Source of the DNA: F23-D06 sp045600525 | GTDB lineage: Bacteria; Bacteroidota; Bacteroidia; Bacteroidales; WCHB1-69 | Assembly: GCA_045600525.1 (NCBI GenBank) | Contig: JAZRYC010000062.1 | Coordinates: 1 to 22,857, forward strand | Length of the DNA: 22,857 bases | Direction: 5' to 3' | Shown here: in pieces, positions 16,118 to 22,857 of the stretch | How positions within the stretch are numbered: the stretch's first letter is position 1 | Layout of the letters: every line of letters begins with the position of its first letter | Notes under the pieces: model-generated | Seen by the model: the letters and a program-made list of their open reading frames with translations, nothing else | Database searches by the model: none | Told to the model about the DNA's origin: nothing | Made by a program: the position numbers and the translations under genes

Positions 16118-16901
16118 TTTTGATGGATTGATGCGCCATTTGAAAAATAATATGGTGGAACGTCCTAACAGGGCTGTTAATGGAACATTGTCAGGGCACG
16201 TAGCAGGTGAACCTTTCGAAAAAAAGGTTTTTGAACTTTTGAAGAATAAATATCCCAAGAATATTTATAAGCAATACGATTATTTAAAAGACTTGTATTT
16301 GCGTCATCCTAATGTGATTTCTGTGGAGGATCGTTATGCACTCTTAGATTCGCCTACTGTTTTGTTTTTGCTTAGCCGTGGGGATAAGGCGACAAGAAAT
16401 TGGTCGCCACAGAATGTGTTTGAAGAGAAACAAAACGATACGGCGGATATTGTCTTTTATGTGAAGGAGGGAAACAAGACTTTTTATGACATTATTGATG
16501 TGAAAACAAGAAATATGTCCAAGAATGCTCAAGCACCGAATATTATTTCTGCCTATAAATTAGCCAAGACATGTGCGAATATGATTGACAATGAAGAATA
16601 TGATAAAGTAGGAATTAAATATGTGGAGGTGGATTGGGTGGAAGAAGGAAATGATTCGCTCAAATGTACCAATGCACATTATGGAGATTTGTTTAAAGCC
16701 TGTCCTGATATGCTTTATATTAATTGGGCGGCTGCTATGCAGATACAATTTCATGTTTGTGATTTGGATCAATCTTGGACTGGTACGATGGAAGAATGGG
16801 CCCATGAATATATTAGAACTTTTGTTGACAGTGCGGAGCGTAGATGCGAAAGAATGCGGGAAGAATATATTCAGCCGTTTTTAAAATATATTCAGGATTA
16901 G
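16104..16901 (+). CDS. HincII-like type II restriction endonuclease (predicted target GTYRAC)
   Basis: A 265-residue protein that aligns along its whole length with HincII/HindII (258 residues) as I remember that sequence. Shared blocks include GTLSGHVAGEPFEK (27-40), LFLLSRG (87-93), FEEKQNDTADI (106-116), DVKTRNMSKNAQAPNIISAY (132-151) and LYINWAAAMQIQFHV (204-218). The catalytic set corresponds to Asp115, Asp132 and Lys134, and Gln143 matches HincII Gln138, which intercalates into DNA. No stop, frameshift or missing catalytic residue is seen, so it looks functional. HincII cuts GTY/RAC to blunt ends and is normally paired with an adenine methyltransferase. Here that partner, directly upstream and overlapping by 14 bases, is broken. 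The gene is visibly AT-rich, consistent with transfer. Confidence 0.93.
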   Translation: MQKVDFDGLMRHLKNNMVERPNRAVNGTLSGHVAGEPFEKKVFELLKNKYPKNIYKQYDYLKDLYLRHPNVISVEDRYALLDSPTVLFLLSRGDKATRNWSPQNVFEEKQNDTADIVFYVKEGNKTFYDIIDVKTRNMSKNAQAPNIISAYKLAKTCANMIDNEEYDKVGIKYVEVDWVEEGNDSLKCTNAHYGDLFKACPDMLYINWAAAMQIQFHVCDLDQSWTGTMEEWAHEYIRTFVDSAERRCERMREEYIQPFLKYIQD

Positions 16902-16925
16902 TTTTCCAATAAAAAAATTTTTAGT

Positions 16926-17783
16926 ATGAAGCACTTTTATATAATGATTATCGCCATAGCCGTTGTTTCGTTTTCCTGTCATTCTAATTCCGGACAGGCT
17001 GCCCAAGATACTGAAACGCAGAATATGGAAGAGAATTTGCCAGATGGCGTTTATCATTTCCTGTTTGACGATTTTGAGATGTGGACGTTGAAGGACAAGC
17101 CCCGTAATCCGATGTCTATGAAATTGTTCTCTGATGCTGATCAAAATATTCTCAAGGAATTAGTCCCGTCGGGAGAGGCGGATGCCTCCGTCAATGTCTT
17201 CCTGATTAGGCGAAACGGCAAATATGTTTTGTTTGACTCAGGGGTGGGTGCTGCCAGCGGAGGTGCGATGTTCGAACTCTTGGGAGCATTGGGCGTGTCT
17301 CCCGCGGATATCCAGGCGGTCTGCCTTACCCATTTCCATTTTGACCATATCGGGGGTATGATGACGGGTGGAAAGGCCAGCTTCCCCCATGCCGAAATCT
17401 ATTTCTCGGCCGCGGAACCTCAGGCGTGGACGGAGGATGTAAACGTTCAGGCGATGTTGTCAGCCTATCGCGGACATACACACCCTTTTGAAACGGATGA
17501 AACGATTTTGAACGGTATTGTAGCAAAATCCGCTCCGGGGCATACTCCCGGCCATACGATTTATCAGGTCGGAAATGTGCTGATCGTCGGCGATCTGCTG
17601 CATGCAGCTGCAGTGCAACTGCCTCATCCCGAATTTTGCGCCCGATATGATCAGGACAAACCTACGGCAGTGAAGACCCGCAAGGCCTTTTATCAGTACT
17701 TTGAAGACAATCATTTGGTGGTTGCAGGTATGCATCTGCCGCAAAGCGCGGTAATGAAGAACTTTCCGATTGCGGAAGAATAA
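16926..17783 (+). CDS. Exported metallo-beta-lactamase-fold hydrolase (lipoprotein)
   Basis: A 285-residue protein. Residues 1-17 form a signal ending in the lipobox SFSC (Cys18), so it is probably membrane-anchored outside the cytoplasm. The MBL fold covers about 85-280. FDSGVG lies at 103-108, the HxHxDH zinc motif is THFHFDH (His136, His138, Asp140, His141), GHTPGH holds His206 and His210, Asp223 lies in VGDLLH, and His270 lies in AGMHLP. This full zinc-ligand set and spacing resemble the lactonase-like and other small-molecule hydrolase branches. The substrate cannot be named from sequence. It starts 24 bases after the endonuclease stop, with no clear promoter of its own, so read-through from the restriction locus is possible. 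Its base composition is closer to that of the core genes. Confidence 0.88.
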   Translation: MKHFYIMIIAIAVVSFSCHSNSGQAAQDTETQNMEENLPDGVYHFLFDDFEMWTLKDKPRNPMSMKLFSDADQNILKELVPSGEADASVNVFLIRRNGKYVLFDSGVGAASGGAMFELLGALGVSPADIQAVCLTHFHFDHIGGMMTGGKASFPHAEIYFSAAEPQAWTEDVNVQAMLSAYRGHTHPFETDETILNGIVAKSAPGHTPGHTIYQVGNVLIVGDLLHAAAVQLPHPEFCARYDQDKPTAVKTRKAFYQYFEDNHLVVAGMHLPQSAVMKNFPIAEE

Positions 17784-17948
17784 TCCGATTGAACATCCCT
17801 CTCTGCTCTTTACGGCTTTGATGTTTGTGGCCTGCCTATCTCCTCCGTCTTCTGCCCGAAATTCTTAAATATTTGTTTGTATGCAATATGTTTTCCGTAA
17901 TAAGAAGGATGCAAAATCATGCATTTTAAAATATTGCAAAAAAATCAC

Positions 17949-17956
17949 TATCTTTG
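17949..17956 (+). promoter_or_regulatory. Predicted -7 box of the radical SAM gene
   Basis: TATCTTTG (TAnnTTTG) followed by CCG. The predicted start is about 17963, giving a leader of about 66 bases. Confidence 0.6.
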
Positions 17957-17960
17957 CCGA

Positions 17961-17995
17961 CTTAAATTTGGGGGTAAAGAATCCCTTTCTTTAAG
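17961..17995 (+). promoter_or_regulatory. Stem-loop at the 5' end of the radical SAM transcript
   Basis: CTTAAA (17961-17966) pairs with TTTAAG (17990-17995), and an inner GGG (17970-17972) pairs with CCC (17983-17985). It sits at the predicted +1. It may be a stabilising leader hairpin; it is weaker than the purH palindrome. Confidence 0.35.
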
Positions 17996-18028
17996 ACGCT
18001 TTTTAATGATTATTAATAAAATGAATAT

Positions 18029-19318
18029 ATGAAACTGAAACTTATCTATCCGAAATGGAAAAAATTACCGGGACAAACGACCTTTAACCTACCGCCTCAT
18101 GGTCCGGTGGTGTTTGCCGCCACGCTTCCCGAATATGTGGAAGTCTCTTTCACTGATGAGAATGTGGAGGAATTGGATATGAATGAATCCTGCGACATGG
18201 TAGCTATCAGTATGATGCTCACCACGCAGGTCAAACGCGGTTGGGCCATTGCGGACGCATACCGTGCCAAAGGCATCCCCGTGATGTTCGGCGGCATCTC
18301 CACTATGCTGCACGCCGAGGAAACACTGCAACACGCCGACTGCATCTTCTTGGGCGAGTCGGAAGGCCGCATGGAAGAGGTGATGCAGGATTTCCAGAAC
18401 GGAAAGCTCAAGAAAGTATATAACTACATGGGCCATCAGCCCGACATCGCCTTGGTTGGTCCGGCACGCCGCGACCTCTACAAGCGCGAACTTTACAACC
18501 ACAAGGGTGTACAGATGGTTGATCTCTTCCACGCTTCCCGCGGCTGCCGCTTCAGCTGCTATCCTTGCGCCGTCTCCTACCTCGGAGGCCGCTGCTTCCG
18601 TCCGCGCCCCATTGACAAAACCATCGCCGACTTGGAGACTATCGACAACAATCGGCTTTTCATCGTCGATAACTCTTTGGCACAAAATAAGGAATGGGAA
18701 ATGGACCTTTTCCGCGAGATGATTCCGTTGAAGAAAAAATGGATTAGCCACACCATTGAAGACGACCCGCAAGTGCTCGACCTCGCCGCCCAAGCAGGCG
18801 CCTGGTACGTATATCAAGCGGTATATGATACCTCCGACTACATCAAGGAACGCGTCAAGAGATACCACGACTACGGGATCGGCGTTGAAGGAACCATCCT
18901 TTTCGGCCTTGACAACCAGACCGAGGACGATATCAAACGCCTTATCGACTTCCTCTTGGAAATAGACCTCGACCTCGCCGAGTTCACTATCTTAGCCCCG
19001 TTCCCACACACCAAAGCTTACGATGACTTGATGCGCCAAGGGCGAATCTTTGACCACGACTGGGATCACTATAACGCAGGCCAGGTGGTTTACCAACCCA
19101 AGAACATGACCCCAGAACGTCTGCAGGAACTCTACGAATACGCTTGGAGCGCCTTCTACCATGACGAGACTCAGGAAGAAAAGATGTTCAAGCTCTTTAC
19201 GCAGGTTATGTTGCGCGAAATGGAAGACGGTACCTATCGTCCGCGCGACCGCAAACTCGCCAATCAGAGCTTCGGTAAACAGGTCGATAGAAACAAGAGT
19301 CACTTTAATGAGTTTTAG
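18029..19318 (+). CDS. B12-binding-domain radical SAM enzyme
   Basis: A complete 429-residue protein. Residues about 1-135 resemble a cobalamin-binding fold (LPPHGPVVFAATLP at 21-34, AISMMLTTQVKRGWAIADAY at 59-78, GIPVMFGG at 82-89), without the DxHxxG motif, as in many class B enzymes. The radical SAM cluster motif is CRFSCYPC (Cys173, Cys177, Cys180, CxxxCxxC). The core continues to about 330 with GVEGTILFGLDNQTEDDIK, and a C-terminal helical region follows. Members of this family methylate or rearrange unactivated carbons, often in lipid or natural-product synthesis. The substrate here is unknown. Codons are clearly GC-richer than in the restriction locus. The AMP-ligase and acyltransferase genes downstream suggest, but do not prove, a lipid-related substrate. 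Confidence 0.88.
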   Translation: MKLKLIYPKWKKLPGQTTFNLPPHGPVVFAATLPEYVEVSFTDENVEELDMNESCDMVAISMMLTTQVKRGWAIADAYRAKGIPVMFGGISTMLHAEETLQHADCIFLGESEGRMEEVMQDFQNGKLKKVYNYMGHQPDIALVGPARRDLYKRELYNHKGVQMVDLFHASRGCRFSCYPCAVSYLGGRCFRPRPIDKTIADLETIDNNRLFIVDNSLAQNKEWEMDLFREMIPLKKKWISHTIEDDPQVLDLAAQAGAWYVYQAVYDTSDYIKERVKRYHDYGIGVEGTILFGLDNQTEDDIKRLIDFLLEIDLDLAEFTILAPFPHTKAYDDLMRQGRIFDHDWDHYNAGQVVYQPKNMTPERLQELYEYAWSAFYHDETQEEKMFKLFTQVMLREMEDGTYRPRDRKLANQSFGKQVDRNKSHFNEF

Positions 19319-19330
19319 GGAATGGATATC

Positions 19331-19350
19331 GGACGCAATAAATTGCGTCC
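19331..19350. repeat. REP-like palindrome, second copy of the GGACGCAAT family
   Basis: GGACGCAATAAATTGCGTCC is a near-perfect palindrome, broken only at the central bases. It matches the arms of the repeat at 8962-9033 in all but one or a few positions. It lies 13 bases after the radical SAM stop. Confidence 0.7.
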
Positions 19351-19389
19351 CGACAGTCTTGAAACTTTGATATTGACCTCTACCCATCT

Positions 19390-19424
19390 ACTTTAAACTT
19401 TAAACCTTAAACTTTAAACTTTTA
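19390..19424. repeat. Heptamer tandem array (ACTTTAA), left copy
   Basis: Five consecutive 7-base units read ACTTTAA, ACTTTAA, ACCTTAA, ACTTTAA and ACTTTTA. The array ends four bases before the ATG at 19428, so it forms the translation start region of that gene. Bases 19398-19422 are an inverted copy of 20748-20772. Confidence 0.8.
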
Positions 19425-19427
19425 TAA

Positions 19428-19799
19428 ATGAAAGTACCCGAAAGATATTACGACGAAATATTTGAATTCGCAGGACAGTGGGATATGCCCAGTGCCTGCG
19501 GATTAAAAATCATTGAAAAAGATGGTAAGGTGTATGTTATCACCACAGAATTGTACCAAGAGAATCCCGGTACCTCCATTACCTACGCTGGCGGCTCCCT
19601 CATCAAGCAAATCTGCGATCGCAAAGGGTTGGATATCCAGACGATTATCTATATTGAGTGCAACCCGAACACCAATTCCAAGCTTTCCTTTTACGATGAG
19701 GAAATGTTTGCTGTGTCGTATCAAATAGAGGAAGGAGTGCCAGCTTCGTTGCAATATCGTCAGATGACGTCAGATGAAATTAGAAGTCTCGTTGAATAG
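19428..19799 (+). CDS. Protein of unknown function
   Basis: A 123-residue soluble protein with no signal or membrane segment. It contains SACGLKIIEKDGKVYVITTE (22-41), then EDNPGT-like residues reading ENPGTSITYAGG (45-56), and ends with YRQMTSDEIRSLVE. The alternating strands and helices suggest a compact alpha/beta fold. No family was recognised. The gene begins right after a heptamer array and is followed after 12 bases by the esterase gene, so the two are probably translated from one mRNA. Its codon use looks like that of the core genes, which supports a real gene. Confidence 0.75.
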   Translation: MKVPERYYDEIFEFAGQWDMPSACGLKIIEKDGKVYVITTELYQENPGTSITYAGGSLIKQICDRKGLDIQTIIYIECNPNTNSKLSFYDEEMFAVSYQIEEGVPASLQYRQMTSDEIRSLVE

Positions 19800-19811
19800 C
19801 ATTTTTAAGAA

Positions 19812-20678
19812 ATGAAAAGGTTGTTACTATTTTTCTTTCCGCTCCTTTGTTCTTGTATTTCTGTTGTTGCGCAGCCCAAGCCTATACGTTTGTGGAGTGA
19901 TGTAAAGGGCATGAAGACTGCTCCAACCAAGTTATATTGCTATCCCGCTCCTGACAGTATCAATACCGGCATTGCCGTGGTGGTTTGCCCCGGCGGCAGC
20001 TACAGTCACACGATGGGCATCGCCACCGAAGGTTTTGGCGTGGCAGAATGGCTCAATAGTCAGGGCATAAGCGCCTTTGTACTCAAATATCGTGTGGGTT
20101 CACAGGGATACCATCATCCCGCTATGATTCAGGATGCGCAGATGGCCATTCACTATGTACGCCAACATGCTAAGGAGTATGGCGTTAATCCCAGCAAACT
20201 GGGTGCTATGGGCTTCTCTGCTGGTGGGCATTTGGTTACCATGACGGGTGCCTTTGCTCGAGAGAATTACCTCGCTCCATTGGGGATTAAGGACGATATA
20301 TCTCTCAGACCGTTTTTTGTGGTGCCAGTCTATCCTGTTGTTTCCATGAAAGATGAAATTGCCCACAGGCGTTCTCGCCGGAACCTTCTTACGCGTCACT
20401 ATACTCCGGAAGAACAAAGCAGGTTCTCCATGGAGTTGAGTGTCCCAGCCGATATGCCCACTGTTTTCCTGGTTACGGCCAAAGATGACCCGGTGGTGAT
20501 GTATCAAAATAGTGTGGAATTGGATCGCTCGCTGACGAAAGCACGTATTAAACACCAATTTCTATTGTATGAAACGGGTGGTCATGGCTATGGAATGGAC
20601 GAGACTCTCGCTCCTGAAGCAGGAAAGTGGAAGTATGAGTTCGTCAAATGGGTGAAAATGGTAACGGACGGACTATAG
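19812..20678 (+). CDS. Secreted alpha/beta hydrolase (acetyl esterase/lipase type)
   Basis: A 288-residue protein with a Sec signal (1-20, SVVA before Gln21); a lipobox reading around Cys13 or Cys15 is less likely. The alpha/beta-hydrolase fold shows the oxyanion region VVVCPGGSYS (56-65), the nucleophile elbow GFSAGGH (Ser136, 134-140), the acid in TAKDDPVV (Asp226 probable) and the base in ETGGHGYG (His258). The triad is complete. The GGSY plus GFSAGGH combination is typical of the BD-FAE/acetyl-xylan esterase group of Bacteroidetes, which removes acetyl or feruloyl groups from plant polysaccharides. No glycosidase or SusC/D gene is near, so the substrate is open. Confidence 0.88.
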   Translation: MKRLLLFFFPLLCSCISVVAQPKPIRLWSDVKGMKTAPTKLYCYPAPDSINTGIAVVVCPGGSYSHTMGIATEGFGVAEWLNSQGISAFVLKYRVGSQGYHHPAMIQDAQMAIHYVRQHAKEYGVNPSKLGAMGFSAGGHLVTMTGAFARENYLAPLGIKDDISLRPFFVVPVYPVVSMKDEIAHRRSRRNLLTRHYTPEEQSRFSMELSVPADMPTVFLVTAKDDPVVMYQNSVELDRSLTKARIKHQFLLYETGGHGYGMDETLAPEAGKWKYEFVKWVKMVTDGL

Positions 20679-20710
20679 TTTCAGGTTTCAGGTTTCAAGT
20701 TTCAGGTTTC
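20678..20710. repeat. Heptamer tandem array (GTTTCAG)
   Basis: About 4.7 units of 7 bases: GTTTCAG, GTTTCAG, GTTTCAA, GTTTCAG, GTTTC. The first base is the last base of the esterase stop codon. Confidence 0.8.
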
Positions 20711-20747
20711 TCTGGGAATCAAATGTCGTTCTTGTTTGCAAATATTT

Positions 20748-20772
20748 AAAGTTCAAAGTTTAAGGTTTAAAG
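20748..20772. repeat. Heptamer array (GTTTAAA type), right inverted copy
   Basis: This 25-base stretch matches the reverse complement of 19398-19422 at 24 of 25 positions. It lies 66 bases before the ATG of the AMP-ligase gene. Confidence 0.8.
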
Positions 20773-20838
20773 AATATCAATTTATTATCTTAGTCCCTTA
20801 ACGTTTAGATCATAGTTCACTATTAGCACATTAAATCA

Positions 20839-22140
20839 ATGTTCAAACCGGAAATAGAGTTTCAGTCGAAAGACGTGATCAAATCTTTTCAAGAGGAAAA
20901 GATGAAACAGCAGTTAACCTATTTGCAGGCCAATTCACCTTTTTATCAAAGATTGTTTGCTGAAAACCGTATTGATGTAAACAGAATCAATCTTTTGGAA
21001 GATTTGCAGTGTATTCCATTTACGGATAAGAAGGATTTGCAGTTGCACAATTGGGATTTTCTATGCGTTCCCAAGGAGCAGATCGTGGATTATATCACTA
21101 CTTCCGGAACTTTAGGCGATCCGGTAACGTTTGCCTGTACGGATGGCGATTTGGAACGTCTCGCTTACAATGAAGCAGTTTCGTTTACTTGCGCCGGACT
21201 GGATAAAGGTAGTGTCCTTCAGCTGATGACCACCATGGACAAGCGCTTTATGGCGGGTTTGGCCTATTTCCTCGGCTTGCGCAAAATGGGTGCCGGTGTG
21301 ATTCGCGTGGGTAATGGTATTCCTGAATTGCAGTGGGATACGATTCAGCGCATACAGCCCGACACTGTGATGTGTATTCCTTCGTTTATTTTGCGACTTA
21401 TTGAGTATGCGGAAGAACATGGTATTGATTATCAAAATAGTTCGATTAAACGCATTATCGGCATTGGAGAAGGCTTGCGGGATCAGAATTTTGAATTGAA
21501 TTCTTTAGGAAGAAAAATAAAAGAGAAATGGGCTGTTGATTTGTTCGCGACTTATTCTTCTACCGAAATGTCTGCGACTTTTTCTGAATGTGAATATGGC
21601 TGCGGCGGACATCATCATCCCGAATTGCTGATTGTGGAAATTATCGGTGAGGATGATAAACCCGTTCACGATGGCGAAGTCGGCGAGGTGGTCATCACTA
21701 CCCTTGGCGTACAGGGCATGCCACTGTTGCGTTTCCGTACTGGTGACATGGCCTGCATTCACCCGGAACCGTGCAAATGCGGTCGCCAGACCTTCCGCAT
21801 CAGTCCGATTGTGGGTCGGAAGAATCACATGATTAAATACAAGGGTACTACGCTTTATCCGCCCGCTATGGCGGAGGTGCTTACTAATGCCAGCTATGTG
21901 GAAAACTACTATATAACCCTTAGTACCAATGAGGTTACAGAAACAGATGATGTTACCATTACGATCGGTTTGAAGAACCAGCCCGAATTCGATGTGGAAA
22001 AGGATCTTAAGGACAGATTTCGTGCGAAGATCAGAGTGGCCCCCAAGATTATTATCGCTCCTGCGGACGAAGTTCGTAAAGTGAACTTCCCTGCAATGAG
22101 CCGAAAACCGGTTACTTTTATAGATCATAGAAAACGTTAG
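20839..22140 (+). CDS. PaaK-like adenylate-forming enzyme (phenylacetate-CoA ligase family)
   Basis: A complete 433-residue protein of the phenylacetate-CoA ligase family. These enzymes activate a carboxylic acid as the acyl-adenylate and usually pass it to CoA. Visible motifs are the phosphate loop TTSGTLGDP (87-95), YSSTEM (239-244), LRFRTGD (297-303), and the C-terminal domain hinge from FRISPIVGRKNHMIKYKG (319-336). Cysteines at 251, 255, 312 and 314 (CEYGC, PCKCG) match the zinc site seen in part of the family. The acid substrate cannot be read from sequence. The neighbours are a PlsC-like acyltransferase 14 bases downstream and, across the inserted pair, the radical SAM gene. This suggests activation of an acyl or aryl group for later transfer. 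Confidence 0.9.
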   Translation: MFKPEIEFQSKDVIKSFQEEKMKQQLTYLQANSPFYQRLFAENRIDVNRINLLEDLQCIPFTDKKDLQLHNWDFLCVPKEQIVDYITTSGTLGDPVTFACTDGDLERLAYNEAVSFTCAGLDKGSVLQLMTTMDKRFMAGLAYFLGLRKMGAGVIRVGNGIPELQWDTIQRIQPDTVMCIPSFILRLIEYAEEHGIDYQNSSIKRIIGIGEGLRDQNFELNSLGRKIKEKWAVDLFATYSSTEMSATFSECEYGCGGHHHPELLIVEIIGEDDKPVHDGEVGEVVITTLGVQGMPLLRFRTGDMACIHPEPCKCGRQTFRISPIVGRKNHMIKYKGTTLYPPAMAEVLTNASYVENYYITLSTNEVTETDDVTITIGLKNQPEFDVEKDLKDRFRAKIRVAPKIIIAPADEVRKVNFPAMSRKPVTFIDHRKR

Positions 22141-22154
22141 GACTCTATTCGCTT

Positions 22155-22857
22155 ATGGAGAATAATATACAAGACCCCTTCTTTGATACAAGGCCATATA
22201 ATGATGCTGAGGTCCCGGCTGCCATTCGGCGTGTTGCGGCTGATCCGATGTTTGACAGCATGGTGGGATATTTGTATCCACAGGCTGACGTGCAGGACTT
22301 CCGTAGCGAATTTCTTGCTATTCAGACGACGGAACAATTTCAGGCACGTGTGATGCATCCGGCTATTCGGAGTATCTTAGACAAAACCAGTGCGGGCTTA
22401 TCGGTGGAAGGCGTGGACAATATTGATCCTTCACAACGATATATGTTTGTCTCAAATCATAGGGACATATTATTAGATGCCGCTATCTTGCAGGTGGCTC
22501 TTGCGGAAAGTGGAAATCCTACCTCTGAAATCACCTTTGGCAGTAATCTCATGCAGGGACAGACTGTGATTGATATTGGCAAACTAAATAAGATGTTCAA
22601 GATTGTACGTGGCGGGTCTATGCATGATTTTTATCGCAACTCGTTGCAAGTGTCCTCCTATATGCGATATGCGATAAGAGAGAAGAAACAGTCTACATGG
22701 ATTGCACAACGGAACGGACGAACAAAGAATGGATATGATAAAACGGAGGCCGCTGTTTTGAAGATGTTTACTCTTAGCAGTGAAAAGCCCTTCGTGGAAA
22801 ATTTATCCGAACTGAATATTTTGCCGATCTCAATATCGTATGAATATGAACCCTGCG
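22155..22857 (+). CDS. PlsC-like acyltransferase (1-acylglycerol-3-phosphate acyltransferase superfamily), 3' end missing
   Basis: Open from the ATG at 22155 to the end of the window (234 codons). The catalytic motif NHRDILLD lies at 101-108, a variant of the usual NHxxxxD with one more residue between His and Asp, which I know from Bacteroidetes members of this superfamily. QRNGRTK at 185-191 corresponds to the phosphate-binding EG-R type block. About 100 residues precede the motif, longer than in plain PlsC. There is no strong membrane segment in the visible part. It starts 14 bases after the AMP-ligase stop and is almost certainly co-transcribed with it. The product could be a phospholipid or an unusual acylated lipid. 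Confidence 0.88.
   Translation, partial: MENNIQDPFFDTRPYNDAEVPAAIRRVAADPMFDSMVGYLYPQADVQDFRSEFLAIQTTEQFQARVMHPAIRSILDKTSAGLSVEGVDNIDPSQRYMFVSNHRDILLDAAILQVALAESGNPTSEITFGSNLMQGQTVIDIGKLNKMFKIVRGGSMHDFYRNSLQVSSYMRYAIREKKQSTWIAQRNGRTKNGYDKTEAAVLKMFTLSSEKPFVENLSELNILPISISYEYEPC

Noticed and set aside
15620..16901. Controller (C) protein gene for the restriction system
   Set aside because: No small helix-turn-helix frame is present in the locus.
18089..18868. 259-codon minus-strand open frame
   Set aside because: Antisense to the radical SAM gene, whose motifs are intact; the composition is that of a shadow frame.
19319..20838. CRISPR array suggested by the repeats around 19390 and 20680
   Set aside because: The units are 7 bases, directly adjacent and without spacers; no cas gene is present.
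21505..22128. 207-codon minus-strand open frame
   Set aside because: Antisense to the PaaK-like gene; no recognisable protein features.

Overview
The window looks like chromosomal DNA of a Bacteroidales bacterium (phylum Bacteroidota), probably host-associated. Three things point there. Most transcription units are preceded by a TAnnTTTG box, the -7 element of the Bacteroidetes primary sigma factor. Three secreted proteins carry type IX secretion (T9SS) C-terminal sorting domains, two type A and one CHU_C/type B. Several small lipoproteins have a short signal peptide and a lipobox. No rRNA, tRNA, CRISPR array or complete insertion sequence was seen.

Layout. (1) 1-303, minus: N-terminus of a class A penicillin-binding protein. 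(2) 457-8832, all minus: purH, a hairpin terminator, two tandem C10 (streptopain-like) cysteine proteases with T9SS tails, uracil-DNA glycosylase, and a large CHU_C-tailed surface protein with a P-domain. (3) 8833-9183: purH promoter with a 5'-end palindrome, then a REP-like inverted repeat. (4) 9184-12000: small membrane protein and lipoprotein genes and an AlkD-type DNA glycosylase. (5) 12057-14297: CPA2 antiporter with tandem RCK_C domains, followed by a tiny lipoprotein and a bidirectional terminator. (6) 14690-16901: a lipoprotein gene whose ATG is out of frame by one base in an A7 run, back-to-back with a restriction-modification locus. The endonuclease of that locus is intact and strongly HincII-like, while its methyltransferase survives only as N- and C-terminal remnants. 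(7) 16926-17783: exported metallo-beta-lactamase-fold lipoprotein. (8) 18029-22857: B12-binding radical SAM protein, a two-gene insert (unknown protein plus secreted esterase) bracketed by inverted heptamer repeats, a PaaK-like adenylate-forming enzyme and a PlsC-like acyltransferase that runs off the end.

How the parts fit. The two proteases and the CHU_C protein would use the same Sec/T9SS route to the surface. The HincII-like nuclease without its methyltransferase is the most striking point: GTYRAC sites are common in the window, so the nuclease must be silent, inactive, or protected against by a methyltransferase elsewhere. The radical SAM, adenylate-forming and acyltransferase genes may form an uncharacterised lipid-related pathway, but that is inference from gene order. 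A further pattern is that several predicted transcripts begin at or near a perfect hairpin.
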